Of a stretch of 14,913 nt of DNA, positions 6,595 to 14,913 are shown piece after piece; the stretch's first letter is position 1, and each line of letters starts with the position of its first letter. The notes below the pieces were generated by a model that was given only the letters and a program-made list of their open reading frames with translations, was not told where the DNA came from and made no database searches. Position numbers and translations under genes: made by a program. The DNA is from Brevibacillus sp. (lineage in GTDB: Bacteria; Bacillota; Bacilli; Brevibacillales; Brevibacillaceae). The stretch spans positions 1 through 14,913 of the forward strand of contig JARDZO010000127.1 in assembly GCA_029240815.1 (NCBI GenBank). Direction: 5' to 3'.

Positions 6595-8172
6595 ATGGAA
6601 ACCAACACAGTTCATAAGCTTACTGACATTCTAGGAGCTGCAAAGGTTTATAACAACTTGCCTGTTGCGAAGCTCGTAGAAATGGCGGTACAGCGTGGCG
6701 AAGGGATTTTAACCGACAAGGGGGCGCTCAATGCGCTAACAGGCAAGTTTACTGGCCGTTCGCCAAAGGACAAATTTGTGGTGGACGAAGCTTCCGTACA
6801 CGATAAAATCAACTGGGGTCCCGTTAACCAACCGATCACCCCTGAAAAATTCCAGCTTCTGCAACAAGATGTTCTCGAATACCTGCAAGGAAAAGAACTG
6901 TTTGTGTTTGATGGTTTTGCCGGCGCGGATACGACTTACCGCTTGCCGATCCGCGTAGTGAACGAATACGCTTGGCACAATCTGTTTGCTCGTCAGCTGT
7001 TCATCCGTCCGTCAGAAGAAGAACTGGCGAATCACGAAGCAGAATTTACTGTAGTGTATGCACCAAACTTCAAAGCAAATCCGGCTGTTCATGGAACCAA
7101 CTCCGAAACGTTCATTGTGTTGAGCTTTGAACATAAAACCGTTTTGATTGGTGGTACAGAATACGCAGGTGAAATGAAGAAATCGATCTTCAGTGTCATG
7201 AACTTTATGCTCCCTGAGCGTAATGTTCTGTCCATGCACTGCTCTGCGAACGTAGGTAAGGATGGCGACGTAGCTCTGTTCTTCGGTCTGTCCGGAACAG
7301 GCAAAACGACACTGTCTGCTGACCCGGACCGTTTCCTGATCGGTGACGACGAGCACGGCTGGTCTGACAATGGTGTATTCAACATCGAAGGCGGATGCTA
7401 CGCAAAATGCATCAAGCTCTCCGAAGAAGGCGAACCGCAGATCTGGAACGCCATTCAGTTCGGTACGGTTTTGGAAAACGTAGATGTTGACAGCGAAACG
7501 CACCAAGCTAACTACGATAGTGATAAATACACGGAAAATACCCGTGCTGCATACCCAGTAGAAGCGATCAAAGGCGCAGTCATCCCAGGCGTGGGCGGAC
7601 AACCAAATGTGATCGTATTCCTGACAGCAGACTCTTTTGGGGTACTGCCTCCAATCTCCAAGCTGACAAAAGAACAAGCGATGTACCACTTCCTGTCCGG
7701 TTACACGAGCAAAATGGCAGGTACCGAGCGCGGCGTAACGGCTCCGCAAACGGAATTCTCCACTTGCTTTGGATCGCCATTCCTGCCGCTGCATCCAGTT
7801 GTTTATGCGGAAATGCTCGGTAAGAAGATCGATGAGCGCCACGTTCAAGTGTACCTCGTAAATACAGGCTGGACTGGTGGACCTGTGGGCGTAGGTAGCC
7901 GTATGAAACTGTCCTACACTCGCGCTATGGTTACAGCAGCATTGAACGGCGAACTGGAGAAAGTAGACTACGTGGCAGACGCAACTTTTGGTGTCCAAGT
8001 GCCAACGACTTGCCCGAACGTGCCAGCAGAAGTTCTGCAACCTCGCAGCACATGGGCAAATCAAGAAGATTACGATAAACAGGCTGCTGACTTGGCTTCC
8101 CGTTTCATCGAAAACTTCCAAAAGAAATTCCCGAATGCTACAGATATCGCAAAAGCAGGCCCAAAAGCATAA
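6595..8172 (+). CDS. pckA: Phosphoenolpyruvate carboxykinase (ATP)
   Basis: The 525-residue enzyme converts oxaloacetate and ATP to phosphoenolpyruvate, CO2 and ADP, the entry step of gluconeogenesis in the cytosol. The ATP-type signature is clear: TGRSPKDK with Arg55, [11 protein letters not shown] around Tyr190 and the following lysines, the P-loop GLSGTGKTT (231-239), and the second metal/kinase motif [10 protein letters not shown] (about 249-258) followed by NIEGGCYAK. The C-terminal half has [14 protein letters not shown]. Length is normal for the family and all motifs are intact. AAGGAG (6578-6583) lies 11 bases before the ATG. It is a single gene with its own promoter and a strong terminator. 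The promoter carries a CcpN-like site, so glucose repression is likely. Confidence 0.98.
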   Translation: METNTVHKLTDILGAAKVYNNLPVAKLVEMAVQRGEGILTDKGALNALTGKFTGRSPKDKFVVDEASVHDKINWGPVNQPITPEKFQLLQQDVLEYLQGKELFVFDGFAGADTTYRLPIRVVNEYAWHNLFARQLFIRPSEEELANHEAEFTVVYAPNFKANPAVHGTNSETFIVLSFEHKTVLIGGTEYAGEMKKSIFSVMNFMLPERNVLSMHCSANVGKDGDVALFFGLSGTGKTTLSADPDRFLIGDDEHGWSDNGVFNIEGGCYAKCIKLSEEGEPQIWNAIQFGTVLENVDVDSETHQANYDSDKYTENTRAAYPVEAIKGAVIPGVGGQPNVIVFLTADSFGVLPPISKLTKEQAMYHFLSGYTSKMAGTERGVTAPQTEFSTCFGSPFLPLHPVVYAEMLGKKIDERHVQVYLVNTGWTGGPVGVGSRMKLSYTRAMVTAALNGELEKVDYVADATFGVQVPTTCPNVPAEVLQPRSTWANQEDYDKQAADLASRFIENFQKKFPNATDIAKAGPKA

Positions 8173-8190
8173 TCAAATCAGCTGTTTACG

Positions 8191-8231
8191 AAAAGGAACG
8201 GATAGACAACGATGTCTACCCGTTCTTTTTT
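8191..8231. terminator. Terminator between converging pckA and exoA
   Basis: GAACGG (8196-8201) and CCGTTC (8219-8224), then TAGACA and TGTCTA inside, form a 12-pair stem with one mismatch and an ACGA loop. AAAA lies before and TTTTTT after. It ends pckA; on the minus strand the tail is TTTT, so it may also serve exoA. Confidence 0.92.
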
Positions 8232-8250
8232 GTGCAATTAATCATTGGCT

Positions 8251-9012
8251 CTACTGCAGATCAGCCAGCTTCAAGATGATTGGGCAGTGATCGCTCCCGG
8301 TTATGTCTGCATCCATTTGAGCATCCAGCAAGGAAGGTGCTAGTCGCTTCGAGGCTAGGAAATAATCGATACGCCATCCGATATTACGCTCGCGTACTTT
8401 TGGCATATAAGACCACCACGTATAAGCGTCGGTTTGGTCGGGGTAGAAATGTCGGAAGGTGTCAATAAATCCGGATTGGAGCAGTTGCGTCATTTTTCCC
8501 CGCTCTTCCGGGGTGAAACCGGAGTTGTTGCGGTTGGATTTTGCGTTTTTGAGGTCAATTTCCTGATGAGCCACATTGAGATCACCACACACGATCACTG
8601 GCTTGAGCTCGTCCAACTGTAAGAGGTAATGGCGAAACCGATCTTCCCACTCCAGCCGATAGTCCAGTCGGGAAAGGTCGCGCTTTGCATTTGGCGTATA
8701 AACATTGACGAGGTAGAAGGAATCAAACTCCAGCGTGATGACCCTGCCCTCAGGCTCGTGATTTTCTTCCAAACCGTAACGGACGGACAAAGGCTTGATT
8801 TTCGTAAATACGGCGGTACCCGAATAGCCCTTCTTCACCGCGTAATTCCAATACTGCTCATACTCCGCGCCACATTCAGCAGTAAATTGTCCCTCCTGCA
8901 GCTTGGTCTCCTGGATGCAGAAAATATCAGCATCCGTTTTGGCAAAGTATTCGTTAAAGCCCTTATTGACGCAAGCTCTTATTCCGTTTACATTCCACGA
9001 TACCATTTTCAT
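8251..9012 (-). CDS. exoA: Exodeoxyribonuclease III / AP endonuclease
   Basis: The 253-residue enzyme belongs to the exonuclease III (Xth/ExoA) family of base-excision repair. It cuts DNA 5' of abasic sites and removes 3' blocks. Signature residues in order are WNVNGIRA (Asn7, Asn9), IQETKLQ (Glu35), VYTPNAK (Tyr105), CGDLNVAH (Asp144, Asn146), IDYFLAS (Asp216) and GSDHCPI (Asp241-His242), the complete catalytic set. Length matches Bacillus ExoA. The start ATG at 9012 has AAGGAG 12 bases upstream; a second ATG two codons later is also possible. It lies downstream of the CoxG-like gene on the same strand, but a terminator separates them, so it probably has its own promoter. It converges on pckA. 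Confidence 0.96.
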   Translation of the reverse strand: MKMVSWNVNGIRACVNKGFNEYFAKTDADIFCIQETKLQEGQFTAECGAEYEQYWNYAVKKGYSGTAVFTKIKPLSVRYGLEENHEPEGRVITLEFDSFYLVNVYTPNAKRDLSRLDYRLEWEDRFRHYLLQLDELKPVIVCGDLNVAHQEIDLKNAKSNRNNSGFTPEERGKMTQLLQSGFIDTFRHFYPDQTDAYTWWSYMPKVRERNIGWRIDYFLASKRLAPSLLDAQMDADITGSDHCPIILKLADLQ

Positions 9013-9104
9013 TGTCGGCCTGATCTCCTTGCAGCAGTTTGGCAGATGCCGTTTCCCCTAATCCTAACACACCTAGAATGTTTTTTTCGTTTGATCATAG
9101 AAAA

Positions 9105-9147
9105 TCCCTCTGCAGTCAGGGCCCAATCGGATCCTGCTGCAGAGGGA
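9105..9147 (-). terminator. Terminator after the CoxG-like gene
   Basis: A perfect 11-bp stem joins 9105-9115 (TCCCTCTGCAG) and 9137-9147 (CTGCAGAGGGA). It is extended by CAGG/CCTG inside past a one-base bulge. On the minus strand it is followed by TTTTCT. It lies just after the stop codon at 9151. Confidence 0.85.
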
Positions 9148-9150
9148 GCT

Positions 9151-9615
9151 TCATTTGCGTATTGGCGTGGAAGAGGCGAGTTCATTCATGCGGTTGGCGA
9201 TAGCTTCCACCAAATCAGTGGTCATCTCTGGGACATGGTTTTTCAGGACGGGGTTGATCACAGGGGCTTTGACGCCCTTTGCTGTAATGTCGAGGAAGCC
9301 CGTCATCTTCGTGCGCTTTTCACCTAATTCCTGTGCTTTGAAGTACCCTTCCCCGGTGAAATTCTCGTTGATGCCAGTCAGGTTAAACTTCACCAAGGTG
9401 GGCTCTACCCATTCCGTGATATCTACCTGGAGACTGATCTTTTTCTTCAAGATGCCGATGTCGCTCGTAAAAGTCCAGGTCGATTGACGATCATTGATGA
9501 TCTCATGGCTGATGTAGCCGGGTACCAGAGGAATCCAGTTCTCCATGACACTCACGAACTCCCAGACCGATCGGATGGGGAGATTCAATTCGATGGTGTG
9601 TATCCCTTGAGGCAT
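9151..9615 (-). CDS. CoxG-like SRPBCC (START-fold) protein
   Basis: This 154-residue protein has the SRPBCC/START-like helix-grip fold of the CoxG type. The N-terminus IHTIELNLPIRSVWEFV followed by NWIPLVPGYISHEI is the usual strand-helix-proline opening of CoxG relatives. The middle has paired strands (STWTFTSDIG, KKKISLQVDITEW), and a long C-terminal helix runs from about 115 to 148. CoxG itself takes part in carbon monoxide dehydrogenase membrane attachment, but no cox genes are in the window and many Firmicutes carry stand-alone members, so the role here is probably binding of a small hydrophobic ligand. AAGGAA lies 9 bases before the ATG. It is followed by its own terminator and then exoA. 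Confidence 0.82.
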   Translation of the reverse strand: MPQGIHTIELNLPIRSVWEFVSVMENWIPLVPGYISHEIINDRQSTWTFTSDIGILKKKISLQVDITEWVEPTLVKFNLTGINENFTGEGYFKAQELGEKRTKMTGFLDITAKGVKAPVINPVLKNHVPEMTTDLVEAIANRMNELASSTPIRK

Positions 9616-9760
9616 GGTTACTCATTCCTTTCCCATTGTTGTTTATCTATCCTGTTATATGTATGGTCGCAAGTCGCTATATATTTCGGGAAAATGACGC
9701 CTTAACCGAACAGGCACGTATCCTGAGGTTGCTTACGAAAAAACTAGAATTCGTGTATGT

Positions 9761-9798
9761 AAAAAAGAACTGACAGATCGTATGTCCATTCTTTTTTT
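9761..9798. terminator. Orphan terminator-like hairpin upstream of the symporter gene
   Basis: AAAAAAGAA (9761-9769) pairs with TTCTTTTTT (9789-9797), and GACA with TGTC inside, around a 7-base loop, with two mismatches. It has an A-run before and a T-run after on both strands. No gene ends here, since the neighbours diverge. Confidence 0.5.
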
Positions 9799-9884
9799 AT
9801 GACTGGAGTTATATAATGCGGAAACATTTTCGTGAGACCTATAATTTGCATTAATAAAAACTAGTTAACAAAAATAAAATGTTT

Positions 9885-9890
9885 TATAAT
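9885..9890 (+). promoter_or_regulatory. Candidate -10 box of the symporter gene
   Basis: TATAAT lies 35 bases before the proposed TTG start, in a very AT-rich stretch. TAGTTA sits at 17-base spacing and TTAACA at 14. If this is the true -10, transcription begins near 9897. That leaves the ATG at 9902 without room for a ribosome site and supports the TTG start. Confidence 0.35.
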
Positions 9891-9925
9891 TCAATTACAT
9901 TATGAAGATTCAGGAGGGGAAATCT

Positions 9926-11401
9926 TTGGAGCAAGTTGTCACTTGGTTAAATGATCTGATTTGGAGCAAAGCGCTCATTTATTTGTGCTTGGGCACGGGC
10001 TTGTTTTATACCATTGCGACGAGGTTTCTCCAGGTCCGTCAGATGAAGGACATGATCGTTCTGATGTTTGATGGGAAGAGCTCTGATGCGGGTGTATCCT
10101 CCTTTCAGGCACTATCGATGGCCTTGTCAGGCAGGGTAGGGACGGGAAATATCGCCGGGGTGGCTACTGCCATCGCTTATGGCGGACCAGGAGCGATCTT
10201 TTGGATGTGGGTCATGGCTTTTCTTGGTTCAGCTTCCGGATTTATCGAAGCTACATTGGGGCAGGTTTACAAGACGAAGCAGAATGGTCAGTTTCGCGGA
10301 GGTCCGGCTTATTATATTGAAAAAGGGCTGAAGGCAAAATGGTATGCGGTATTGTTCGCCATCGTGACAGTGATTGCCACCGGATTTTTGTTGCCAGGTG
10401 TTCAGGCTAACAGCATTGCCTCCGGTATGAAGAACGCTTTTGGCGTCAGTCCATTGGTCACGGGAATTATTTTGGCACTGATTCTGGGAGCGATTATCTT
10501 TGGTGGTGTAAAGCGCATTGCCAATGTGGCACAGATCGTCGTTCCGTTTATGGCATTGGGATATATCCTGGTCGCGCTGCTGATTGTTTTTCTCAACATC
10601 TCTGAAGTACCAGCTATGATTGCTCTCATTTTTAAAAGTGCGTTTGGTGCAGAGGCAGCATTTGGGGGAATTCTCGGTTCGGCGATCATGTGGGGAGTAA
10701 AGCGGGGGATCTACTCAAACGAAGCAGGCCAAGGCACAGCTCCGCACGCTGCGGCTGCGGCGGAAGTATCCCATCCCGCCAAGCAAGGGATCGTGCAGGC
10801 ATTCTCTGTGTACATTGATACACTGTTTGTTTGTTCTGCTACGGCTTTCATGATTTTGATTACCGGCATGTACAACGTAACACCTGAGGGAACAGAACCG
10901 ATCGTCAACAGTTTAGGGAATGTAGAGCCAGGACCCATCTACACCCAGCTTGCGGTTGAATCTGTCCTGCCGGGATTTGGTTCGCCGTTTATCGCCATTG
11001 CCCTGTTGTTCTTTGCCTTTACGACCATCATGGCTTATTACTACATGGCGGAGACGAATCTCACGTATTTGAATGGCAAAGTGCGAAGAGTATGGACCGA
11101 ATACGCCTTGAAGCTGCTCATGATGGTCATGGTCGTGTATGGAAGTGTAAAATCTGCCGGATTGGCATGGACGCTAGGGGACATCGGCGTCGGAAGTATG
11201 GCTTGGCTGAATGTGATTGCGATCTTGCTGTTGACCAAGCCTGCCTTGCGCGTCCTCAAGGATTACGAACGGCAAAAGCGAGAAGGAAAAGATCCTGTTT
11301 TTGATCCGGCATCGGCAGGCGTGAAGTATGCGGATTTCTGGGAGAAGGAATACAGGAATCCGGAAATGGCGGAAGAAAAGCAGAGGAAGAGCGGGGCGTA
11401 A
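9926..11401 (+). CDS. Alanine/glycine:cation symporter (AGCS family)
   Basis: The 491-residue integral membrane protein has about 10-11 hydrophobic segments and belongs to the AGCS family, which takes up alanine, glycine or related amino acids with Na+ or H+. Family motifs are intact: GRVGTGNIAGV (about 69-79) followed by AIAYGGPGAIFWMWV, the FRGGPAYYIEKGL loop, and SNEAGQGTAPHAAAAAEVSHP (from about 264). The C-terminal tail is charged. I start it at TTG 9926 because AGGAGGGG (9912-9919) sits just before it; the upstream in-frame ATG at 9902 has no ribosome site and would place that site inside the gene. The gene is monocistronic, with a terminator soon after a doubled stop (TAATAA). Which amino acid it prefers cannot be told. 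Confidence 0.95.
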   Translation: MEQVVTWLNDLIWSKALIYLCLGTGLFYTIATRFLQVRQMKDMIVLMFDGKSSDAGVSSFQALSMALSGRVGTGNIAGVATAIAYGGPGAIFWMWVMAFLGSASGFIEATLGQVYKTKQNGQFRGGPAYYIEKGLKAKWYAVLFAIVTVIATGFLLPGVQANSIASGMKNAFGVSPLVTGIILALILGAIIFGGVKRIANVAQIVVPFMALGYILVALLIVFLNISEVPAMIALIFKSAFGAEAAFGGILGSAIMWGVKRGIYSNEAGQGTAPHAAAAAEVSHPAKQGIVQAFSVYIDTLFVCSATAFMILITGMYNVTPEGTEPIVNSLGNVEPGPIYTQLAVESVLPGFGSPFIAIALLFFAFTTIMAYYYMAETNLTYLNGKVRRVWTEYALKLLMMVMVVYGSVKSAGLAWTLGDIGVGSMAWLNVIAILLLTKPALRVLKDYERQKREGKDPVFDPASAGVKYADFWEKEYRNPEMAEEKQRKSGA

Positions 11402-11449
11402 TAAGGAATCGGAGATAGGAGATAGAAGATAAGCTTTCATTTCGTATGG

Positions 11450-11495
11450 AGGGTGTCTCATGAAGCGGTTCATCCGTGAGTGAGCCCCTTTTTTT
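11450..11495 (+). terminator. Terminator after the symporter gene
   Basis: TGAA (11461-11464) and TTCA with a GCGG loop form the top of the hairpin. CTCA/TGAG and GGG/CCC extend it below with internal loops, and seven T follow (11489-11495). The stem is imperfect but its position is right. Confidence 0.65.
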
Positions 11496-11496
11496 G

Positions 11497-11533
11497 TAGA
11501 TGGAAGAGTGCCAATTGATCCCATTTCCATCTA
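11497..11533. repeat. Second hairpin between the symporter and suf
   Basis: TAGATGGAA (11497-11505) and TTCCATCTA (11525-11533) form a perfect 9-bp inverted repeat with a 19-base loop, directly after the terminator T-run. A TC-rich tract follows. It may be a back-up terminator. Confidence 0.5.
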
Positions 11534-11830
11534 TCTTCTCATTTTCTTCTTGTGCAAGCATGTGGAACTGACGAAAATAGGATGTGGGCTCTCACAGGGG
11601 TCTTCTTGTTGATAGATGGGTATACCAACTGTTTCTTGGGGAAAGATGTTCGAGTAGCAAGTGGATAAGGCGATTGACAGTCGCCAAAATCCGACTTTCT
11701 AAATATAATGATTTAAAAATTACAGATATGTTTCATTCCTTGATTTATAATTATTCTTATTATAAGATGGGTATTGAGAATGGATTGAGAATTAACCAAC
11801 TCACTTCTGACGTTTATGGAGGGAATTCAG
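11534..11830 (+). promoter_or_regulatory. suf operon leader and promoter region
   Basis: No credible gene lies here. A consensus TTGACA (11674-11679) sits in the loop of the inverted repeat GGCGA/TCGCC (11669-11685). TCTAAA follows at 18-base spacing, while a perfect TATAAT (11704-11709) is 24 bases away, too far for a standard pair. A second possible promoter is TTGATT with TAAGAT at 17-base spacing around 11740-11768. ATTGAGAAT occurs twice at 11773-11792. A GGTATACC palindrome is at 11619-11626. Confidence 0.4.
11773..11792 (+). repeat. Tandem 9-bp direct repeat upstream of sufC
   Basis: ATTGAGAAT occurs at 11773-11781 and 11784-11792. The starts are 11 bases apart, about one helical turn, which suits a regulator binding side by side. 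It lies about 40 bases before the sufC start. Confidence 0.5.
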
Positions 11831-12619
11831 ATGACAGCAGTACCGCATTTGCAAATAAAAAACCTTCGCGCGAAGATCGAGGATAAAGAAATCCTCAAAG
11901 GCATGAATTTGGAAATCAAGGGCGGCGAAGTCCATGCAATCATGGGCCCGAACGGAACTGGTAAATCGACTTTGGCTTCAACGCTGATGGGTCACCCTAA
12001 ATACGAGGTAACCGCAGGTGAAGTAATCATCAACGGCGAGGACCTGCTGGACATGGCAGTCGACGAGCGTGCGCGCGCTGGTCTGTTCTTGGCGATGCAA
12101 TATCCGTCCGAAATCAGTGGTGTTACCAACTCCGACTTCTTGCGTTCCGCAATCAACGCACGTCGTGGGGAAGGAAACGAAATTTCACTGATGAAGTTCA
12201 TCCGCGAAATGGACAAGAAAATGAGCACCCTGGAAATGGACGAATCCTTCTCTCATCGTTACCTGAATGAAGGTTTCTCCGGCGGGGAGAAAAAGCGCAA
12301 CGAGATTCTGCAAATGATGCTCATCGAACCAACTTTCTGTATTCTTGATGAGATCGACTCTGGTCTCGACATCGATGCGCTGAAAGTAGTAGCGAACGGC
12401 GTGAATGAAATGCGCTCTGCAGATCGCGGATTTTTGATCATCACTCACTACCAGCGTTTGCTGAACTATGTGAAGCCTGACTTCGTACACGTCATGATGC
12501 AGGGTCGTATCGTGAAGTCCGGTGGTCCAGAACTGGCTGAACGCCTCGAGGCAGAAGGCTACGATTGGATCAAGGAAGAGCTCGGCATCGAGGATGAAAC
12601 CGTAAACGCCAACGTGTAG
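11831..12619 (+). CDS. sufC: Fe-S cluster assembly ATPase SufC
   Basis: The 262-residue ABC-type ATPase drives the SufBC2D scaffold that builds iron-sulfur clusters in the cytosol. It shows Walker A GPNGTGKST (39-47), the Q-loop in LAMQYPSEISGV (Gln90), the signature FSGGEKKR (149-156), Walker B with catalytic Glu174 (CILDEIDSGLD, 170-180) and the switch His206 (IITHYQRL). The YPSEISGV and EGFSGGEKKRNEI stretches are typical of SufC rather than of transporter ATPases. GGAGGG is 7 bases before the ATG at 11831; an earlier in-frame ATG at 11816 overlaps that site and is rejected. It is the first gene of sufC-sufD-sufS, with sufD starting 21 bases after the stop. Confidence 0.97.
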   Translation: MTAVPHLQIKNLRAKIEDKEILKGMNLEIKGGEVHAIMGPNGTGKSTLASTLMGHPKYEVTAGEVIINGEDLLDMAVDERARAGLFLAMQYPSEISGVTNSDFLRSAINARRGEGNEISLMKFIREMDKKMSTLEMDESFSHRYLNEGFSGGEKKRNEILQMMLIEPTFCILDEIDSGLDIDALKVVANGVNEMRSADRGFLIITHYQRLLNYVKPDFVHVMMQGRIVKSGGPELAERLEAEGYDWIKEELGIEDETVNANV

Positions 12620-12640
12620 GAAGAAGGAGGCAGCAGTGAA

Positions 12641-14913
<2,273 letters not shown>

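Larger units (their letters stand above)
9616..9925. other. Divergent spacer between the CoxG-like gene and the symporter
   Basis: This spacer of 310 bases has no gene. On the minus strand a weak promoter for the CoxG-like gene may be TTGCGA (9667-9672) with TAGATA (9644-9649) at 17-base spacing. On the plus side are an orphan hairpin (9761-9798) and three TATAAT sequences (9812, 9840, 9885), all with poor -35 boxes. I see no T-box or glycine riboswitch motif. Confidence 0.5.

Noticed and set aside
7012..8121. Long minus-strand frame inside pckA
   Set aside because: It is the antisense shadow of a highly conserved gene with biased codon use; no domain is visible.
9616..9925. Glycine riboswitch or T-box before the amino-acid symporter
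   Set aside because: I looked for paired glycine aptamers and the T-box sequence and found neither; only a simple hairpin and AT-rich promoter-like sequence.
11411..11432. GAGATAG-type tandem repeat after the symporter gene
   Set aside because: Only two exact 7-mers and one degenerate copy in a purine-rich stretch; this is probably low-complexity sequence.
11584..11886. 100-codon open frame before sufC
   Set aside because: It overlaps the start of sufC in another frame and covers the suf promoter region. There is no ribosome site and no recognisable domain.

Overview
The window looks like chromosomal DNA of a Firmicute of the Bacillales, most likely a Brevibacillus-type genome. The evidence is strong AGGAGG-type ribosome sites, moderate GC, a Bacillus-style sufC-sufD-sufS order, an AmhX-like amidohydrolase, ATP-dependent pckA and an ExoA-type nuclease. 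Assignment to genus is inference. I see no phage, insertion sequence, CRISPR array, tRNA or rRNA.

Layout. (1) 94-1113: a terminator, a cytosolic thioredoxin-fold (TlpA-like) gene and gcvH, closed by a strong terminator. (2) 1173-3230, minus strand: a 685-residue chemoreceptor with a dCache sensor, converging on gcvH. (3) 3518-4372: a small Cys-rich protein of unknown function and a VOC-fold protein, probably one transcript, then a terminator. (4) 4558-6101: an SCP2-like lipid-binding protein and an AmhX-like M20 amidohydrolase with its own extended -10 promoter. (5) 6102-6594: a 493-base gap with two related terminator hairpins, two CcpN-like sites and a possible short transcript, followed by pckA (6595-8172). 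(6) 8251-9615, minus strand: exoA and a CoxG/SRPBCC protein, each with its own terminator. (7) 9926-11401: an alanine/glycine:cation symporter that starts at TTG. (8) 11831 to the end: the SUF iron-sulfur cluster operon sufC, sufD and a partial sufS, behind a 429-base leader rich in repeats.

Functional picture. This is mostly core metabolism and housekeeping: glycine cleavage and lipoyl relay (GcvH), gluconeogenesis (PckA), DNA repair (ExoA), amino-acid uptake and Fe-S assembly (Suf). The genes do not form one multi-gene system, and I found no clear new defence or biosynthetic cluster. The observations most worth following are regulatory. They are the gap before pckA (a perfect CcpN-type operator on the extended -10, a second near-match upstream, and a possible small RNA or tiny ORF ending at a duplicated terminator), the suf leader repeats, an orphan terminator-like hairpin before the symporter, and a chemoreceptor whose amino-acid-sensor motif has Gln in place of the key Arg.

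Several starts were moved from the longest open frame to the codon preceded by a good ribosome site: the chemoreceptor, the Cys-rich protein, the SCP2 protein, AmhX, the symporter and SufC.
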